A stretch of 39,481 nucleotides of DNA from Streptomyces toyocaensis (GCF_000725125.1 NZ_JFCB01000049.1:1-39481); one strand, 5' to 3'. Shown: positions 1 through 8,302, counted from the stretch's first letter. A program made the numbers and translations. The notes: generated from the letters alone by a model not told the origin.

Positions 1-43
1 CCGCCCGGGTGAGGAGACCTACCCCGAGCGCACGGCCGGCCGG

Positions 44-1297
44 GTGGACCACCCGGACCGGGCACGGTGGCGCATGTCGGGCCTGCTGAGCGCGGTCCTG
101 TCCGTCAGCCGGGAACTGGAGCTGCCGGTGGTGCTCCGGCGCATCGTCAGCACCGCGATGGAACTCGTCGCCGCCCGCTACGGCGCTCTGGGCGTGCTCA
201 ACGACGACGCGACAGCCTTGGAGGAGTTCATCCCGCTGGGCCTGAGCGACACGGAGTACGAGGACCTCGCCGGTTCCGAGTTCCCGCACGGCCGGGGCCT
301 GCTGGGGCACCTGATCGAACATCCCGAGCCGCTGCGCGTGCGGGACCTGCCGGCTCACCCGGACTCCGTCGGCTTCCCGGCGGGCCATCCCCCGATGCGC
401 ACCCTGCTCGGGGTGGCGATCAGCGTGCGCGGGCGGATCTACGGCAACCTCTACCTGTGCGACCGTATCGACGGCCGGCCGTTCGACGACGAGGACGAGG
501 CCGTGGTGACCGCGCTGGCGGGCGCGGCGGGCATCGCCATCGAGAACGCCCGCCTCTTCGAGCAGACCCGCGCCTCCGCCGAGCACTTCCAGCGGCTGCT
601 GCTCCCCACGCTGCCCGACCTCGCCCCCTTCTCGGCGGCCGCCGTCTACCGGCCCGCCACCGCCCCGGGCCACCACCTCGGAGGTGACTGGTACGACGCC
701 CTGCTGCTCCCGGACGGCAGCTGCGCGGCCATCATCGGCGACGTGCTGGGCCACGACCTCACCGCCGCCGCGGCCATGGCGCAGATCCGGAACATGCTGC
801 GCGCCCTGCTCTACGACCGCCGCACCCCGCCCAGTCTGGTCCTGCACCGCCTCGACCACACCCTGCACGCCATCACCGAGGCCCCGGTCACCACCGCATG
901 CCTCGCCCGCGTCGAATCCATCGGCGGCGGCTGGCACCTGCACTGGTCCACCGCCGGCCACCTCCCGCCCCTGGTGATCACCGCCGACGGACACGCCCGC
1001 TACCTCCATGCCGAACCCGGCCTGCCCCTCGGCGTCGACGAGGCGCTGCCGCGGCCGGACCACCTCCATCCGCTGAGGGCGGGAGACACGGTCCTGCTGT
1101 TCACCGACGGCCTCGTCGAGCACCCGTACCGGCCCCTGGGCGCGTGCATGGACGAACTCGCCGCCCTCGCCTCCGCCCACATCGGCATGCCGCTCGACGA
1201 GCTGTGCCGGGTGCTGGCCGACGGGCACCCGAGCGACGGCCACGACGACCTGGCCCTTCTCGCCCTGAGACCCCCGCAGAGCCCCGGCCCGCCCTAG
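44..1297 (+). CDS. DosS-type GAF domain fused to SpoIIE/PP2C serine phosphatase
   Basis: The protein has 417 residues from GTG 44, but the frame stays open to base 2, so the true N-terminus may lie outside the window; ATG 74 is another candidate. Residues 15-175 form a GAF domain very like GAF-A of mycobacterial DosS, including the HPPM motif (His115, aligned with the DosS heme ligand His149) and the YGNLYL motif (Tyr137, aligned with DosS Tyr171). Residues 185-410 are a PP2C/SpoIIE phosphatase with metal-binding motifs GGDWYD (213-218), GDVLGHD (232-238), TDGLVE (354-359) and a final DD (401-402). Such phosphatases usually dephosphorylate STAS anti-anti-sigma factors. It lies 147 bases upstream of the DosS-like kinase. 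That its GAF senses a gas or redox state through heme is inferred from residue conservation only. Confidence 0.85.
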   Translation: MDHPDRARWRMSGLLSAVLSVSRELELPVVLRRIVSTAMELVAARYGALGVLNDDATALEEFIPLGLSDTEYEDLAGSEFPHGRGLLGHLIEHPEPLRVRDLPAHPDSVGFPAGHPPMRTLLGVAISVRGRIYGNLYLCDRIDGRPFDDEDEAVVTALAGAAGIAIENARLFEQTRASAEHFQRLLLPTLPDLAPFSAAAVYRPATAPGHHLGGDWYDALLLPDGSCAAIIGDVLGHDLTAAAAMAQIRNMLRALLYDRRTPPSLVLHRLDHTLHAITEAPVTTACLARVESIGGGWHLHWSTAGHLPPLVITADGHARYLHAEPGLPLGVDEALPRPDHLHPLRAGDTVLLFTDGLVEHPYRPLGACMDELAALASAHIGMPLDELCRVLADGHPSDGHDDLALLALRPPQSPGPP

Positions 1298-1444
1298 AGG
1301 GTGTCCGGCACGGTCCCGCGGCACACCACGTGTGACCGGCCACATGGCCGCCGGGCGGTGCTCCCGTGTCCTCCACGCCTGCCGGACGCTACCGTTGCGC
1401 AGGAGCGGACGGTGGTCGGCTCCGCGCCGGACGGTTGGAGGAAC

Positions 1445-3190
1445 ATGTTGGCTCGCTCCGAGGACGCACAGCAGGCTCGCATGCAGTTGCCGCAGCTCAA
1501 GCTGGACGAGCTGCTGGGAGAGCTGCAGGCCCGCCTGGACACGGCCCGGGGGACGCGGGACCGGGTGCACAGCCTGCTCGAGGCGGTGCTGTCCGTCGGC
1601 CGCGAACTGGAACTCAAGCAGGCGCTGTACAGCATCGTCGAGGCGGCGACGGCACTGGTGGACGCGCAGTACGGCGCGCTGGGGGTGATCGGCGCGGACG
1701 GCAAGCGGCTGTCGGCCTTCCACACCGTCGGTGTCACGGACGAGCAGATCAGCCGCATCGGGGACTACCCCGAGGGGCACGGCATTCTCGGGGAACTGAT
1801 CCACCGCCCCGAGGCACTGCGTCTGCCGGTGCTCGCGGAGCACGAGTCCTCCTACGGCTTCCCGCCGCACCACCCGCCCATGAACACCTTCCTGGGCGTT
1901 CCCATCAGGGTGCGGGACCAGGTCTTCGGCAACCTCTACCTGACGGAGAAGAGGGGCGGTGCGGAGTTCGACGAGGACGACGAGTCGGTGCTGTCCACCC
2001 TCGCCGTGGCCGCGGGCGTGGCCATCGACAACGCCCGCCTGTACGAGGAGTCCCGGCTGCGCGAGCGCTGGCTGCGGGCCAACGCGGAGGTCACCCGGAG
2101 CCTGATGTCCGGCGGCGCCCAGGCGGACGTCCTCGGGCTGATCGCGGAGCAGGCGCGGGAGATCACCGACGCGGCCCTGGCCGTGGTCGCGATACCGGTG
2201 AAGGACACCGCGTCCCTCGCTGTGGAACTGGCGCACGGTGAGGAGGCGGAGCGGTACCGCGGGCTCGTGCTGCCGGTGGAGGGCACCCTCGTCGGGCGGG
2301 CCTTCGCCGGCGGCGACCCGGTGACGAGCGCGGACGTCACGCACGACGAACGGGTGTCGGCGGGGCCGCCGCGGTTCACCGGGCTCGGTCCGGCCGTGGC
2401 CGTGCCCATCGGCTCGGGGGACAACGCCCGTGGCGTGGTGCTGCTCGTCCGGAGTGCGGAGAAGGCCGAGTTCTCCGAGAAGGAGCGGGAGCCGTTGCAG
2501 GACTTCGTCGCGCAGGCGGCCGTCGCCATGGAGCTGGCCGAACGCCGCGCGGACGCCGAGCAGGTGGCCCTGCTGGAGGACCGCGACCGGATCGCCCGGG
2601 ACCTGCACGACCTGGCCATCCAGCGGTTGTTCGCCACGGGGATGACGCTGCAGAGCGCGGGCCGCCTCATCGAGCACCGGGAGGCCTCGGGCCGGGTCCT
2701 GCGGGCCGTGGACGACCTCGACGAGACCATCAAGATCATCCGGTCGACGATCTTCGGCCTGCGCTCCCGCTCCGAGGACACGGCCCCCGGTCTGCGCGCC
2801 CGTGCCGTGCGGGTCGTCGGCGAGGCCGCCCCGCTGCTGGGCTTCGCGCCCAGCGTGCGCATGGAGGGGCTGCTCGACACGCACGTCCCGAGGGAGACCG
2901 CCGACCATCTCGTGGCCGTGCTGTCCGAGTCCCTGTCCAACATCGCCCGCCACGCGCACGCCGACCGCGCCGAGGCGGTGCTGGAGACCGACGGCAACGA
3001 GGTGCGCCTCACGGTCACCGACAACGGTGTGGGCATACCGGCGGGCGGCCGCCGGAGCGGTCTCGCCAACATGGCGGAGCGGGCGAGGAAGCTGGGCGGC
3101 GACATGGAGATCGGCGACCGTGACGGTGGCGGTACCCGGCTCGTGTGGCACGTCCCGGTGCGTGAGACGGGCGCTGCCCCCGAGAGGTGA
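1445..3190 (+). CDS. DosS/OsdK-like sensor histidine kinase (GAF-GAF-HisKA_3-HATPase)
   Basis: This sensor kinase has 581 residues. ATG 1445 is chosen because GGAGG sits at 1437-1441 and homology begins there; the frame is open further upstream to 1301. GAF-A (about 40-200) has His143 in the HPPM motif and Tyr165 in FGNLYL, matching DosS His149 (heme ligand) and Tyr171. GAF-B spans about 215-370. The HisKA_3 dimerisation helix carries the phospho-acceptor His388 in RDLHD; the HATPase has an N box at ESLSN (Asn499) and a G1 box at DNGVG (527-531). DosS/DosT and S. coelicolor OsdK phosphorylate the NarL-type regulators DevR/OsdR in hypoxia. No such regulator is in this window; it may lie to the left. 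The family assignment is firm; heme binding is inferred. Confidence 0.9.
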   Translation: MLARSEDAQQARMQLPQLKLDELLGELQARLDTARGTRDRVHSLLEAVLSVGRELELKQALYSIVEAATALVDAQYGALGVIGADGKRLSAFHTVGVTDEQISRIGDYPEGHGILGELIHRPEALRLPVLAEHESSYGFPPHHPPMNTFLGVPIRVRDQVFGNLYLTEKRGGAEFDEDDESVLSTLAVAAGVAIDNARLYEESRLRERWLRANAEVTRSLMSGGAQADVLGLIAEQAREITDAALAVVAIPVKDTASLAVELAHGEEAERYRGLVLPVEGTLVGRAFAGGDPVTSADVTHDERVSAGPPRFTGLGPAVAVPIGSGDNARGVVLLVRSAEKAEFSEKEREPLQDFVAQAAVAMELAERRADAEQVALLEDRDRIARDLHDLAIQRLFATGMTLQSAGRLIEHREASGRVLRAVDDLDETIKIIRSTIFGLRSRSEDTAPGLRARAVRVVGEAAPLLGFAPSVRMEGLLDTHVPRETADHLVAVLSESLSNIARHAHADRAEAVLETDGNEVRLTVTDNGVGIPAGGRRSGLANMAERARKLGGDMEIGDRDGGGTRLVWHVPVRETGAAPER

Positions 3191-3207
3191 TCCCCTCCTG
3201 GAGGGAC

Positions 3208-3250
3208 GGGAGGGCCCGCTCCCGCGGACAGGAGGGCCCGCCCTCGCGGA
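3208..3250. terminator. Imperfect direct repeat with two small hairpins between convergent genes
   Basis: Two near-identical 21-base units (3208-3228 and 3230-3250) share the core GGAGGGCCCGC and the end CGCGGA. Each can form a small GC hairpin (GGGAG/CTCCC, GAGGG/CCCTC). They separate the kinase gene from the converging Acg-like gene, so a weak bidirectional terminator is the simplest reading. Confidence 0.35.
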
Positions 3251-3254
3251 TCCG

Positions 3255-4232
3255 TCACACGCGCGTCAGGACGTCGAGGGCGGTGCGCCGCGGCGAGGGC
3301 GGTCCCTGCGGGCCGTAACCGAGCCGGAGCACCATCTGCGGGTGGCCCCTCGGACGCCCGGCAGGCGACCGGAGGTGCCGGCGCAGATCCGGCCACTCCA
3401 GTGCCTGGTGCAGGAGCGAGGCACGCACGCCGTGCGCGGTGGCCGTCAGCAGGACGCGCTCCAGTGCCTGACCGGCGCGCAGCCAGTCCGCGCGCCGGTC
3501 GTGCGGCGTGCACAGCACGGCGATCAGCGGGCGTGCCTCGTACGGGCGGGCTTGAAGTACCGAGGGATGCCGGTGGGCGCCGAAGTCGCGGGTGGGCACG
3601 TGGTCGCGGACGTCCTGGACGCCCAGCGCCGCCGCCGGCACGCCGAGGCGTGAGTGTTCCGCGGCCCGCACCCAGCGGCGGCTTTCCGCCGCGCGGTCGG
3701 CGTCCGCCGTGTTGCGGTGCTCCGCTTCGCGGGTGGCCTGGAGCACCCGAGCCGTCTCCGGTGGCTCCGGGAACCACAGGAGGGCCCCCTCGGCGTGTGC
3801 GGCGTCGCCGAACTCCGCGAGCAGGCTCCGCGGCAGGGGCTGCCGGGAGAACGGGAACCGGCTGCTGTGCCGGTGCCACAGGACCTCGTACAGGTCGGGG
3901 AGCGAGGTCGCCCCGGCCGCGCGCGCGAGCCGCACGGTGGCGAGGAGGTCCGGCCGCTCCGGGTGCGGCAGCAGCCGTGTGACGGGCTCCCAGCCGTGGT
4001 GGGCCACCGCCACCCGCAGATTGAGGACGGCGCACCCCACCGAGACGTGGAGCGCGCGCCCGGCCGGGTCGATGTGCCGAAGACCCCGCTCCGGGGCGGC
4101 CCGGACCTCCAGCGTGCGGGTGTCCGGGACGAACCGGAAGCGCCAGGGCTGGGTGTTGTGGACCGAGGGCGCGGCGGCGGCCGCGGCGATCATGCGTTCC
4201 AGGACGGGGACGTCGACGGCCGTGGTACTCAT
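3255..4232 (-). CDS. Acg-family (nitroreductase-like) FMN-binding protein 1
   Basis: This protein of 325 residues starts at ATG 4232 with GGAAGGAG six bases upstream. The N-terminal motif APSVHNTQPWRF (about 21-32) and the C-terminal MVLRLGYGP are hallmarks of the Acg family (mycobacterial Rv2032, Rv3127, Rv3131), two nitroreductase-like half-domains fused in one chain. Acg proteins bind FMN but the characterised ones lack ordinary nitroreductase activity and may sequester flavin; they are classic DosR-regulon members. It is divergent from the GNAT/acyl-CoA synthetase gene, with two perfect DevR-like palindromes in the shared 205-base spacer. A second copy lies at 25909-26904. Confidence 0.87.
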   Translation of the reverse strand: MSTTAVDVPVLERMIAAAAAAPSVHNTQPWRFRFVPDTRTLEVRAAPERGLRHIDPAGRALHVSVGCAVLNLRVAVAHHGWEPVTRLLPHPERPDLLATVRLARAAGATSLPDLYEVLWHRHSSRFPFSRQPLPRSLLAEFGDAAHAEGALLWFPEPPETARVLQATREAEHRNTADADRAAESRRWVRAAEHSRLGVPAAALGVQDVRDHVPTRDFGAHRHPSVLQARPYEARPLIAVLCTPHDRRADWLRAGQALERVLLTATAHGVRASLLHQALEWPDLRRHLRSPAGRPRGHPQMVLRLGYGPQGPPSPRRTALDVLTRV

Positions 4233-4315
4233 GGGAACTCCTTCCCGCCCGTCCGCACGGCTCGCGAGGGGGCGTGTCCTGTTCCAGCGTGGACCCGGGG
4301 AAGGGACGGCACCAG

Positions 4316-4329
4316 GGGCCGTACGGCCC
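4316..4329. promoter_or_regulatory. DevR/OsdR-like box (perfect palindrome)
   Basis: GGGCCGTACGGCCC is a perfect 14-bp palindrome with 6+2+6 geometry, as in the mycobacterial DevR box (GGGACT-NN-AGTCCC). It lies in the divergent spacer between the Acg-like gene (84 bases from its start) and the GNAT/ACD gene (109 bases from its start). Binding by an OsdR homologue is inferred. Confidence 0.6.
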
Positions 4330-4342
4330 TCGGCGGGGCCCG

Positions 4343-4356
4343 GGGCCGTTCGGCCC
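4343..4356. promoter_or_regulatory. DevR/OsdR-like box (perfect 6+2+6 arms)
   Basis: GGGCCGTTCGGCCC has perfect six-base arms around TT, 27 bases from the preceding box in the same divergent spacer. With one more G/C pair on each side, the arms reach seven bases (4342-4357). Confidence 0.6.
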
Positions 4357-4437
4357 CCGAAGTGCCCGGACAGCCCTGGCGCCCGGCCGTGAACCGCTGG
4401 ACCCTCGAAGGGGCGCGAGGCGTGGAGGAGACCCGTG

Positions 4438-7125
4438 ATGGACGACGTGATCAGCCGACCCCCCGTTCACGCTCTGCTCACGGACGGCACGACGGTGTGC
4501 ATCCGCCCCGTGCGGCCCGGTGACCACGACCGGCTCGAGGGGCTGTACGACGACATGTCGCCGGAGAACCTGCGCATGAGGTTCTTCGCGGTGAGCCGCC
4601 GCTCGGCCCGGATGGCCGCCGACCGGGCCTGCGGCCCCGCGCGCCCCGGGTACCGGGCGCTGCTGGCCGAGGCGCGGGGACGGGTGATCGGCCTCGCGGA
4701 GTACGACACCGGGGGCGGGGAGGGCCCGGCGGAGATCTCCGTCGCGGTCGCCGACGGACGGCACCACCGGGGCGTGGGCACGCTGCTCGTCGAGCACCTG
4801 GTCTCGGCGGCCCGTGCGGACGGCATCACCACCTTCACGGCCGACGCGCTGAGTGAGAACCGTGAGGTGCTGCGGCTCTTCACCGACCTCGGCCTGCACG
4901 TGACCCGGCGCCTCGAGGGGACCGAGGTGCGCTGCACGATCGCCCTCGACCAGGACGACGGCTACCTCAGCGCCGTGGAGGCGCGGGGCCGGGCCGCCGA
5001 CGTGGCCAGCCTCGTCCCGCTGCTGCGGCCCCGGGCCGTGGCCGTCGCCGGCGCCGGACGCAGGCCCGGATCGGTCGGCCGCGCCCTGCTGCACCACCTC
5101 CGCGCCGGGGGATACGCCGGCCGTCTGTTCGCGGTGAACCCCCACGCCACGGCGATCCTCGGCGTGCCGTCCCACCCCTCGGTCGGCTCCCTGCCCCGGA
5201 CCCCCGACCTCGTGGTGATCGCCGCTCCCGCTCCCGCGGTCCCGGCCCTCGCCGAGGAGTCCGGCAGGGCCGGCGTACGGGCACTCGTGGTCGTCTCCGC
5301 CGGACTCGACCACCTCCAGGCGCAGGCGCTGCTGACCGCCTGCCGCGCCTACGGCATGCGCCTGGTCGGCCCGAACTGCCTCGGCGTCTCCAACACCGAG
5401 CCCGGTCTGCGTCTCGACGCCACCTTCGCCGCGGGCCACCCCGCACCCGGCAGCGCGGGTGTCGCCGTGCAGTCCGGCGGCGTCGGCATCGCCCTGCTCG
5501 ACGGGCTGTCCCGGCTGGGGATCGGTGTGTCGACGTTCGCCTCCCTCGGCGACAAGTACGACGTCAGCGGCAACGACATGCTGCAGTGGTGGGAGAGCGA
5601 CGGCCGCACCGACCTCGCCCTGCTGCACCTGGAGTCCTTCGGCAACCCGCGGGCGTTCTCCCGCACCGCGCGGCGGGTGACCCGCCGCATGCCGGTGCTC
5701 ACCGTCGACGCCGGGCGCACCGACGCGGGCCGCAGGGCCGCCGCCTCGCACACCGCGGCTGCCGCCGGCCGCACCATGACCCGGCAGGCCCTGTTCACCC
5801 AGGCCGGTGTCACCGCCACCCGTTCCGTCGGCGAACTGCTCGCCACCGCCGCGCTGTTCCACGCCCAGCCGCTCCCGGCGGGCACCCGCGTCGCGATCGT
5901 CACCAACGCGGGCGGCGCGGGCGTGCTGGCCGCCGACGCCTGCGCCGAGGCGGGGCTCGCCGTCCCGGAGTTCACCCCCGAACTGGCCGACGGCCTGCTC
6001 GCCGTGCTGCCCGCCGGCGCGTCCGCCGGCAATCCCGTGGACACCACGGCGGCCGTGCCGGAGGACGCGGTGCGCGCGTGCGTCGACCGGCTCACGCAGG
6101 ACCCGGGGACCGACGCGGTGCTCGTCGCGCTGGTCCCCACCGCGGTCGCCGAGGCCACCGGCGAGGATCCGGTCCGTGCCCTCACCCGGGAGGCCGGACG
6201 GCGGGAGTGCCCGCTCGTTCTGGTCCAGCCGGCGCAGGACGTGGCGGTCCGTCTGCTGTCCGCGGCCGACGGCGGCACGCTTGTCTCGTACGCCGATCCG
6301 CAGGCGGCGGCACAGGCCCTCGCCCACGCCGCCCGCCGGGCGGCCTGGCTGCGCAGGCCCGCCGGCACGGTCCCGGCCACCGACGCCGACACGGAGCGCG
6401 CCCGCGAGATCGTCGCGGCCTTCCTGGCCGGCCGTCCGGACGGCGGCTGGCTCGACCCGCGCACCTGCGGCGACCTGCTGGCCTGCTACGCGGTGCCGCA
6501 GCTGCCGTGGGCGTGGGCCGACACCGAGGACGAGGCCGTCCGCGCCGCCGGGCGGCTGCGCGGTGCCGACGGACGGGTCGTCGTGAAGGCCCACTGGCCG
6601 GGCCTGGTGCACAAGAGCGCACAGCACGCGGTCCACCTCGACCTGCGGGGCGAGGAACAGGTGCGCGCCGCCTACCGGGACCTCGCGTCACGGTTCCCGG
6701 GGCAGATGACCGGGGTGGTCGTGCAGCCCCTCGCCGAAAGGGGCACCGAGCTGTTCGCCGGAGTCGTCCAGGACGGCGTCTTCGGCCCGCTCGTCCTGTT
6801 CGGCCTGGGCGGCACGGCCACGGAGGTGCTCGCCGACCACGCCGCCCGCCTCGCCCCGCTCACCGACCACGACGTCCACGACCTGATCACCGCCCCGCGC
6901 TGCGCACCGCTGCTCCTCGGAGCGGGGGGCGGCGCGCCCGTCGACCTGGAGGACGTGGAGCAGGTGCTGCTGCGGCTGTCCCGGATGGCGGAGGACCTGC
7001 CCCAGCTCGCCGAGGCCGACTTCAACCCGGTACTCGCCACACCCGGCCGGGTCACGGTGCTCGACGCGCGGATCCGCCTGGTGCCGCGCGAGCCCCAGGA
7101 TCCCTACCTGCGCCGGCTCCGGTGA
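4438..7125 (+). CDS. GNAT acetyltransferase / ADP-forming acyl-CoA synthetase fusion (type II Pat-like)
   Basis: The protein has 895 residues. ATG 4438 is chosen over GTG 4435 because GGAGGAG (4424-4430) is then seven bases away. Residues 10-165 are a GNAT domain with the acetyl-CoA loop RHHRGVG (about 108-114). It is followed by the CoA-binding and ligase-CoA regions of NDP-forming acyl-CoA synthetases, with the SHTAAAAG motif (His438, at the alpha-subunit phospho-His position), then an ATP-grasp domain with LVHKS (His725, at the beta-subunit phospho-His position). The GNAT-first order matches type II Pat lysine acetyltransferases of Streptomyces. Because both catalytic histidines are retained, it may also make ATP from acetyl-CoA, fitting the adjacent PFL/AdhE genes; that activity is inferred. 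A strong hairpin follows the stop. Confidence 0.88.
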   Translation: MDDVISRPPVHALLTDGTTVCIRPVRPGDHDRLEGLYDDMSPENLRMRFFAVSRRSARMAADRACGPARPGYRALLAEARGRVIGLAEYDTGGGEGPAEISVAVADGRHHRGVGTLLVEHLVSAARADGITTFTADALSENREVLRLFTDLGLHVTRRLEGTEVRCTIALDQDDGYLSAVEARGRAADVASLVPLLRPRAVAVAGAGRRPGSVGRALLHHLRAGGYAGRLFAVNPHATAILGVPSHPSVGSLPRTPDLVVIAAPAPAVPALAEESGRAGVRALVVVSAGLDHLQAQALLTACRAYGMRLVGPNCLGVSNTEPGLRLDATFAAGHPAPGSAGVAVQSGGVGIALLDGLSRLGIGVSTFASLGDKYDVSGNDMLQWWESDGRTDLALLHLESFGNPRAFSRTARRVTRRMPVLTVDAGRTDAGRRAAASHTAAAAGRTMTRQALFTQAGVTATRSVGELLATAALFHAQPLPAGTRVAIVTNAGGAGVLAADACAEAGLAVPEFTPELADGLLAVLPAGASAGNPVDTTAAVPEDAVRACVDRLTQDPGTDAVLVALVPTAVAEATGEDPVRALTREAGRRECPLVLVQPAQDVAVRLLSAADGGTLVSYADPQAAAQALAHAARRAAWLRRPAGTVPATDADTERAREIVAAFLAGRPDGGWLDPRTCGDLLACYAVPQLPWAWADTEDEAVRAAGRLRGADGRVVVKAHWPGLVHKSAQHAVHLDLRGEEQVRAAYRDLASRFPGQMTGVVVQPLAERGTELFAGVVQDGVFGPLVLFGLGGTATEVLADHAARLAPLTDHDVHDLITAPRCAPLLLGAGGGAPVDLEDVEQVLLRLSRMAEDLPQLAEADFNPVLATPGRVTVLDARIRLVPREPQDPYLRRLR

Positions 7126-7130
7126 GGCGA

Positions 7131-7162
7131 AGGCCCGGACCGGTCGTGACCGGTCCGGGCCT
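7131..7162. terminator. Perfect 15-bp hairpin between convergent genes
   Basis: Arms 7131-7145 and 7148-7162 are exact reverse complements (AGGCCCGGACCGGTC) with a two-base centre. It lies five bases after the GNAT/ACD stop and 22 bases from the stop of the convergent cyclic-nucleotide-fold gene, so it probably terminates both. Confidence 0.8.
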
Positions 7163-7184
7163 GCTGCGGAATCCGCCGGGCCGC

Positions 7185-7646
7185 CTACCGCGCCCCGGTC
7201 ATCCCACTGCCGTACGGGGCGTAGAGGTCGAGCAGCCGGACACGGGCGGCGTGCAGGCGGTCGGCGACCACACGGCCGACCCACACGGCGATCGCGCGGC
7301 CGAACTCGGGGTCCTCCTCGCACAGCGCCCGCACCGCGTCCGCGTCGAACTCCCAGGCCCGCACCGGGCTCGTGGCCTCGGCGCCCAGCTGCCACACCCG
7401 GGGCGGGAAGTGCCAGGACCAGCCGACCAGCTCTCCGTGGCCCAGCGACTCGATCACGGCCGCCCGCCGTCCGGGGACCTGCAGGTCGAGGGCGACGGTC
7501 CCGGTACGGACGATCCAGAACCGGTCGGCGCGCCGGCCCTCGTTGAACAGGCGGGTCCCCACGTCGAAGGAGACCTCGCGGGCGTGCCGCATCAGCCGCT
7601 CGCGGTACTCGGCCGGGAGTGCCGTGGTCAGGGTGGTGGTGGTCAT
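7185..7646 (-). CDS. Single-domain cyclic-nucleotide-binding-fold protein
   Basis: This 153-residue protein starts at ATG 7646, preceded by AAAGGAG. It is a lone CRP-type beta-roll (about 8-115) followed by a C-terminal helix; there is no DNA-binding helix-turn-helix. The phosphate-binding cassette is only partly kept: HGELVG (70-75) replaces the usual FGE(L/I)-A/G, and the Arg-Ser/Thr-Ala signature that holds the cyclic phosphate is not recognisable (GAEATSP instead). It may therefore bind another ligand or none. It converges on the GNAT/ACD gene; in mycobacterial Pat a cNMP domain is fused to the GNAT domain, so a functional pairing is possible but unproven. A DevR-like box lies 144 bases upstream, inside the preceding USP gene. 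Confidence 0.8.
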   Translation of the reverse strand: MTTTTLTTALPAEYRERLMRHAREVSFDVGTRLFNEGRRADRFWIVRTGTVALDLQVPGRRAAVIESLGHGELVGWSWHFPPRVWQLGAEATSPVRAWEFDADAVRALCEEDPEFGRAIAVWVGRVVADRLHAARVRLLDLYAPYGSGMTGAR

Positions 7647-7735
7647 CGCCCCGTCTCCTTTCGTCGTGCTGCGCGGTGTCGGAGCCGCCGCTGCGCCGGC
7701 GTCCCGTGCGGGCCCGGACGGCGCGGCTCCTGATG

Positions 7736-8302
7736 TCAGCGTGCGCCCGGCCGGAGCGGGACGCCACGGGCCGCCCGGACCTGGTCCGAGGGCCCTTCGG
7801 CCCCACCTGCGGACGACGGTCGGGGGACCGCGCGCGGCGGCACCGTCCCCGGGCCGGGTGCGGGCACCGCGACCACCGGGACCGACGCGTGGCGCAGGCA
7901 CTCCCGGCCGACCGGACCGACGTCCGGCGCGTCGCCCTGTCCGTGCACCGTGCGGCCCAGGGCCAGCATGAGGGCGCCGCGCGCCCGGTTCAGGAGCACC
8001 CGCACGGCCTGTCCCTCGACCAGCTCGGCCCGTACCGCGCCGGCGGTCCGGGGGCCGAGGGCCCGGCGCAACGTCTCCGTGAGCAGCCGCGCCGCCGCGT
8101 CCCGCTCCTGGGCGGGCGTGGGCCGGACGGAGACCGGGGCGTACGGGGCGACGCGCGGTGCCGTCGCTTCCCACGCGTGCACGGCGACGACGTCGGCGCG
8201 CAGCGCTGCGGCCTGTTCGGCGGCCCAGCGCAGGGCCGCCGCCGAGGCCTCCGACCCGTCGACGCCGACCACGATGCTCCGGCTGGTGACGAGGTGGTTC
8301 AT
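7736..8302 (-). CDS. Single-domain universal stress protein with atypical C-terminal tail
   Basis: Start ATG 8302 has GGGAGG five bases upstream; a TTG at 8317 overlaps that site and is rejected. The product has 188 residues. Residues 8-145 are a UspA fold opening with SIVVGVDGS. The usual ATP loop (G-x2-G-x9-G-S/T) is degenerate (GRTVHGQGDAPDVGPVG), so nucleotide binding is uncertain. The fold ends at VPVVAVP. The remaining roughly 40 residues are Pro/Gly/Arg-rich low-complexity sequence that overlaps a DevR-like box, as if the gene had read through its normal stop into the next gene's control region. It lies between adhE and the cNMP-fold gene on the same strand. Confidence 0.82.
   Translation of the reverse strand: MNHLVTSRSIVVGVDGSEASAAALRWAAEQAAALRADVVAVHAWEATAPRVAPYAPVSVRPTPAQERDAAARLLTETLRRALGPRTAGAVRAELVEGQAVRVLLNRARGALMLALGRTVHGQGDAPDVGPVGRECLRHASVPVVAVPAPGPGTVPPRAVPRPSSAGGAEGPSDQVRAARGVPLRPGAR
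7790..7803. promoter_or_regulatory. DevR/OsdR-like box upstream of the cNMP-fold gene
   Basis: GGGCCCTTCGGCCC matches the 6+2+6 pattern with one mismatched pair. It lies inside the 3' end of the USP coding sequence and 144 bases upstream of the cNMP-fold gene start. Confidence 0.5.

Noticed and set aside
1298..1444. DevR-like box before the DosS-like kinase
   Set aside because: No 6+2+6 palindrome of this type is found. CGGCC-ACAT-GGCCG at about 1336 has shorter arms and different spacing.
1936..6636. Very long minus-strand open frame (1566 codons) covering the kinase, Acg-like and GNAT/ACD genes
   Set aside because: It is a shadow frame caused by high GC. Translation is low-complexity Gly/Arg/Pro with no domain, while the other frames encode clear proteins.
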